DNA of 64,000 nt from Kingdonia uniflora (Eukaryota; Streptophyta; Magnoliopsida; Ranunculales; Circaeasteraceae). The stretch lies in contig JACGCM010001497.1 of the NCBI GenBank assembly GCA_014058105.1, positions 496,001 to 560,000 of the forward strand. Direction: 5' to 3'. The position numbers and the translations under genes are program-made. The notes beneath the pieces were generated by a model, which did not search any database, had not been told where the DNA came from, and saw only the letters and a program-made list of their open reading frames with translations. This document shows, in pieces, positions 61,101 to 64,000 of this stretch (position 1 is its first letter; each line of letters opens with the position of its first letter).

Positions 61101-61985
61101 GATACTTGGCTTTTCGAATGAATCCCACTTTAATCAATTTCTCGATCTCAATGTTGGCTTCATCTCGAAGACGAGGTGAGAGGCATCGTTGTTTCTGTTT
61201 TACCTCCATAGCGTTGATGGCCAATTTATGACATGCCATTGTCGAATCGATCCCATACATCTCTTCGAAAGTCCACGCAAAGGCATCTCGATTCTATCGT
61301 AAGAATTGAATAAGAACATCCTTATCATGCTAGAACATCTTGGTACTGATAAAAGTACCTATGCTAGGCCGATAAATGTAGATGTATTCTATAGGTTTTT
61401 CTGTGGAAGGCTGATCAACGATATGACCAGCTTTCTGTAATTGTTATGCAGTATATCTGTCTGAGGTATCTGGAAAGCTTTTGACTGCCCTTGATTTCAT
61501 AGATGCCACCATTGTGTTTGAAGCATAGTGTTTGATGATAAGTGAAAGCGATTACCTCTATGTTGTGAATCCAACAACGGTCCATAATCTTAAGGTAACG
61601 AAATTTGACATTAATATCGTGGAAGATAACATCAATTGTGGCTGGTCCAGCAGTGATAGGTAAGATGATCTTGCATACTCGCTCTTCTTTAGAATTATTA
61701 AATCCACTGATATCGGTATTGCTCGGAATGACTTGATCCGTCAATCTCATTTGGTCGATTGTGTTTTGAAAGAGAATCTCAATACCGCTTCCAGTATCAA
61801 TCATCATTGTTTGCACGACAAACTTCTTCATCTTGAGCATTATGGCTAATGCATCATGATGTGGAAATTTTATATGACTAATGTCATAATCTCCGAATGA
61901 GATCCCAAGTCGGTGATTGCTCGACTTAGGTAGAAGCTTGGCCTCTTTATCTTGAGGTGTGAGGTCGTCTGGAAGTGACCATGAT
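58141..61985 (-). pseudogene. Tat pol, block copy 2, with gag deleted
   Basis: On the minus strand: the first few gag codons (ATG at 61982, MVTSRRP) are fused to the protease region; protease 61840-61415 with MMIDTGSGIEILFQN (D-T-G intact); RT 61260-60500 with MDATSGYYQIPHLEEDQEKT and MEVYIDDFLCNS (YIDD intact); RNase H and aRNH 60300-59680; integrase 59381-58600 with YEGTCGPHSAGRSLANRA, LIRIDNGPQFIGEKVV and NPYYPQGNGQAKITNKTT. The DDE Glu position is again Lys. Frameshifts at several places. It is the best-preserved pol of the window. Confidence 0.9.
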
Positions 61986-62052
61986 TAGAGATTAATAGTA
62001 GAATGAATGCATGCCTTAGGATATCGTAGAAATGTTAACAGACAGTGCCAAA

Positions 62053-62617
62053 TGTAATGTCCTATTCTTGTTAACTCAAAATGACTCGGAATTAACTATT
62101 ACACCAATGCACTTATGATAAAAACTAATGTAAAGCAAGAAAATGACACAGGTGATTTAGCATAGAAAACCTTTGAATATGTAAAAAATTACGACCTCGA
62201 GTTGAGGGTTTTAGTAACAGTAACTTTTATTGATTGAGGCTGATATCTTATTACAATTGATCTCTCAAACTAGAAATACTTGATCTTGTAAATAAGAAGT
62301 TTTTCTTTCTGATCTTTTTTTTTCCTCCTTGCCTCTTTTGGAACTTTTTCTTTATATAGGCCTTACCCGCAACTCGTTTATCATGTTGAAGCATGTTCTC
62401 TGAACAATGAGGTAAGTGGTGGTTAACTGAGTAACTGTTGAGTTCGTGGGAGACAGGTGTCTTTGACTTTTTTATGTTCTTCTGTTGTACTCGATCCAAG
62501 TTCTTTATCAGTTCTTAGGATAGGTGTCAATGCTGACTGTCTATAATACGTGCAAAATGTGTGAGCCTGATATGGAGGTATCTCGAATTGGGCAAGCTCA
62601 AGGGATAGGTCCTAACT
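62053..62617 (-). repeat. 5' LTR, minus orientation, of the block (565 bp)
   Basis: On the minus strand it starts AGTTAGGACCTATCCC (normal TG changed) and ends GGACATTACA, followed by the primer site tttggcactgtctgt (62052-62038). TATA in ggcctatataaagaa (about 62350). It has the same length as 43672-44236. Confidence 0.9.
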
Positions 62618-62693
62618 GATGGGCCCGGGCAAAATACTTTTATTGGCTCAAATCTGTCATCTGAAGTAAAAGAAACCTTGATCCAACTTCTAA
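62618..62693 (+). repeat. 76-bp direct repeat flanking the block, right copy
   Basis: Pairs with 41829-41904. The same nine bases ctaactgat occur at both block junctions (41901 and 62612). Confidence 0.9.
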
Positions 62694-64000
62694 AGAAAAA
62701 TGTCAACATCTTTGCATGGTCTTTTCAAGAAATGCCTGATATTGATCCCTCGATTATATGCTGCACGCTCAACCTCCTTCTAGATAACAAAGTTGTTATA
62801 CAGAAGCATCTCAATTTAGCCCCTCGCCTTTGCGAAGCCGTTAATGACGAAATTGATAAACTCCTTCGTGTAGGGTATATTCGAGAAGTAATATATCCCA
62901 AATGGGTTTCTAACATAGTGGCAGTCTCAAAGAAGAATAGGAAAATCAGAGTCTGTATCAACTTTACAGAGCCCATCAAGTTCATACTGAAAGATAACTT
63001 TCCTCTCTCGCTAATCACATAACTCCTCGACTCTATAGCAGGGCACGAACTTCTCTTAATGATGGATGCAACTTTTGGTTACAATCAAGTTCCTCTCGCC
63101 GAAGAAGACCAAGAAAAAATAGTATTTATCATAGAATGGGGTCTCTACTATTGCACAGTAATGCCTTTTAAATTAAAGAATATTGGAGCCACTTATCAAC
63201 GCCTGGTGGGTTACTAAATTGTTTAAAGATTATTTAGGAAAAATCATGGAGGTATACATCAAAGATATGATCTACAAAAGCTTAAAGTGAGTAGATTATT
63301 ACACCAACCTACATACCATCTTTGACATCCTATGTACTTACCAAATGAAACTCAACCCAGAAAAATGCCAATTTGGTGTTGCATCAGGTAAATTTCTGGG
63401 TCATTTGGTTAGTAAAAGAGGAATAGAAATCGATCCGACATAAATCAAATCACTCATGATAATGCCATCTCCTCAAATAAAAAAAATGTACAGAAGCTTG
63501 TTGGCAAGATTGTAACTATTCACGGGTTCATTTCCAAGTCATCTGATTGATATAAACTTCTTTACCTCCTTTTTCGTGGAAATCAAGCTCCAAGGTCCAA
63601 AAAACAGCCCAAAAAAATCATTTGGACCCCCGATTGTGAATTAAATTTCCAAGATCTCAAAAGATACTTAGGGCGTCCTCCCATAATCAGTACTCCTATC
63701 GATAGCAAAATACTAATGATGTACTAATCGACCACAGATGATTCCATTTGTTCTATCCTTATTCGGGACGATGATGGTGTGGAAAAGCCAATTTACTTCA
63801 TCAACAAAACTTTCATGCCTGCTGAAAAATGATATACAACAACCGAAAAGTAGTTCCTCGCCTTGGTGTACAGTTCTTAAAAAGTTCAACCCTATTTCTA
63901 GGCTCATCCCATCAAAATCATCATCAAGTTTCCTCTCAAACTTGTACTTTCTAAAAATGAAAATCTCGTAGAGTTTAGCCATGGTTTGTATTTCTCGGCG
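62618..64000 (+). pseudogene. RT and start of RNase H of the second gypsy element (continues past the window)
   Basis: It resumes the element cut at 41904, beginning with the second copy of the 76-bp repeat. 62678-63022 reads IFAWSFQEMPDIDPSIICCT, then VGYIREVIYPKWVSNIVAV; then MMDATFGYNQVPLAEEDQEK (63060) and MEVYIKDMIYKS (about 63247), where the catalytic YIDD is YIKD. The frame is then broken; connection and RNase H start read VQKLVGKIVTIHGFISK (63487), TPDCELNFQDLKRYLGRPPI and EKPIYFINKTFMPAEK (63782). It cannot encode an active RT. Confidence 0.9.

Larger units (their letters stand above)
48666..61618. repeat. 6-7 kb tandem duplication (antisense gene plus pol)
   Basis: Copy 1 is 48666-54600; copy 2 is 54601 to about 61618. 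The junction at 54600 joins the protease region of one unit to gaacccat near the end of antisense exon 1 of the next. Copy 1 lacks about 1.1 kb that copy 2 has (about 57000-58150), which accounts for the size difference. Confidence 0.85.
41905..62617. mobile_element. 20.7 kb rearranged Tat-type block nested in the second gypsy element
   Basis: The host element is readable up to 41904 and resumes at 62618. The block holds, from left to right, a Tat 3' region on +, a + LTR, then a Tat element on - whose internal part is tandemly duplicated, and its 5' LTR on -. LTRs are 565 bp each and in opposite orientations. It cannot be a simple insertion; either two elements recombined or one rearranged. 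Confidence 0.85.

Noticed and set aside
1..64000. tRNA, rRNA or snoRNA genes
   Set aside because: None recognised by eye on either strand; only primer sites complementary to tRNA ends are present.

Overview
This window is nuclear DNA of a flowering plant, most likely a eudicot. It is AT-rich. Its host genes have many exons with GT..AG introns, they encode typical plant chloroplast and lipid proteins, and about two thirds of the window is LTR retrotransposon. All family calls come from reading the sequence and remembered family features; no search was run.

Left third (1-21.7 kb), host genes. After a decayed Ty1/copia end (6-1560) and a LINE-like RNase H remnant (2021-2985) come three host genes. 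A broken copy of CRR1 (dihydrodipicolinate-reductase-like, NDH-complex assembly) lies on + at 3811-5755. Convergent to it is an apparently intact six-exon CCB2/HCF208 gene (cytochrome b6 haem attachment) on - at 7306-11434. Next is an apparently intact eight-exon MBOAT lysophospholipid acyltransferase (LPCAT/LPLAT type) on - at 12201-20512. In Arabidopsis CRR1 and HCF208 are also neighbours (At5g52100 and At5g52110), so the damaged CRR1 sits at its expected place.

Middle (21.7-39 kb). An older LTR with a tRNA-Asp-type primer site is split by a complete 14.6 kb Ty3/gypsy element of Tat type (21897-36520, 5-bp target duplication TCTCC) and by a 289-bp hAT-like MITE (8-bp target duplication TGATAACC). 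The Tat element has gag, protease, RT, RNase H, a second RNase H and integrase on +. Downstream of pol is a long gene on the opposite strand with several introns, whose product is largely coiled coil. A 161-bp tandem array lies between the two.

Right (39-64 kb). A second gypsy element (from about 38.86 kb past the window end) is split at the start of its RT by a 20.7 kb rearranged block (41905-62617). The block holds an LTR in each orientation, roughly 1 kb inverted arms, and a 6-7 kb tandem duplication, so the antisense gene and the pol region each occur twice. The three copies of the antisense gene let its exons, introns and promoter be compared without outside data. They share the same intron positions, a stop at one codon, and a TATA-containing promoter segment. 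The three integrases share Lys in place of the catalytic Glu. This antisense, spliced, retrotransposon-borne gene is the most unusual feature of the window.
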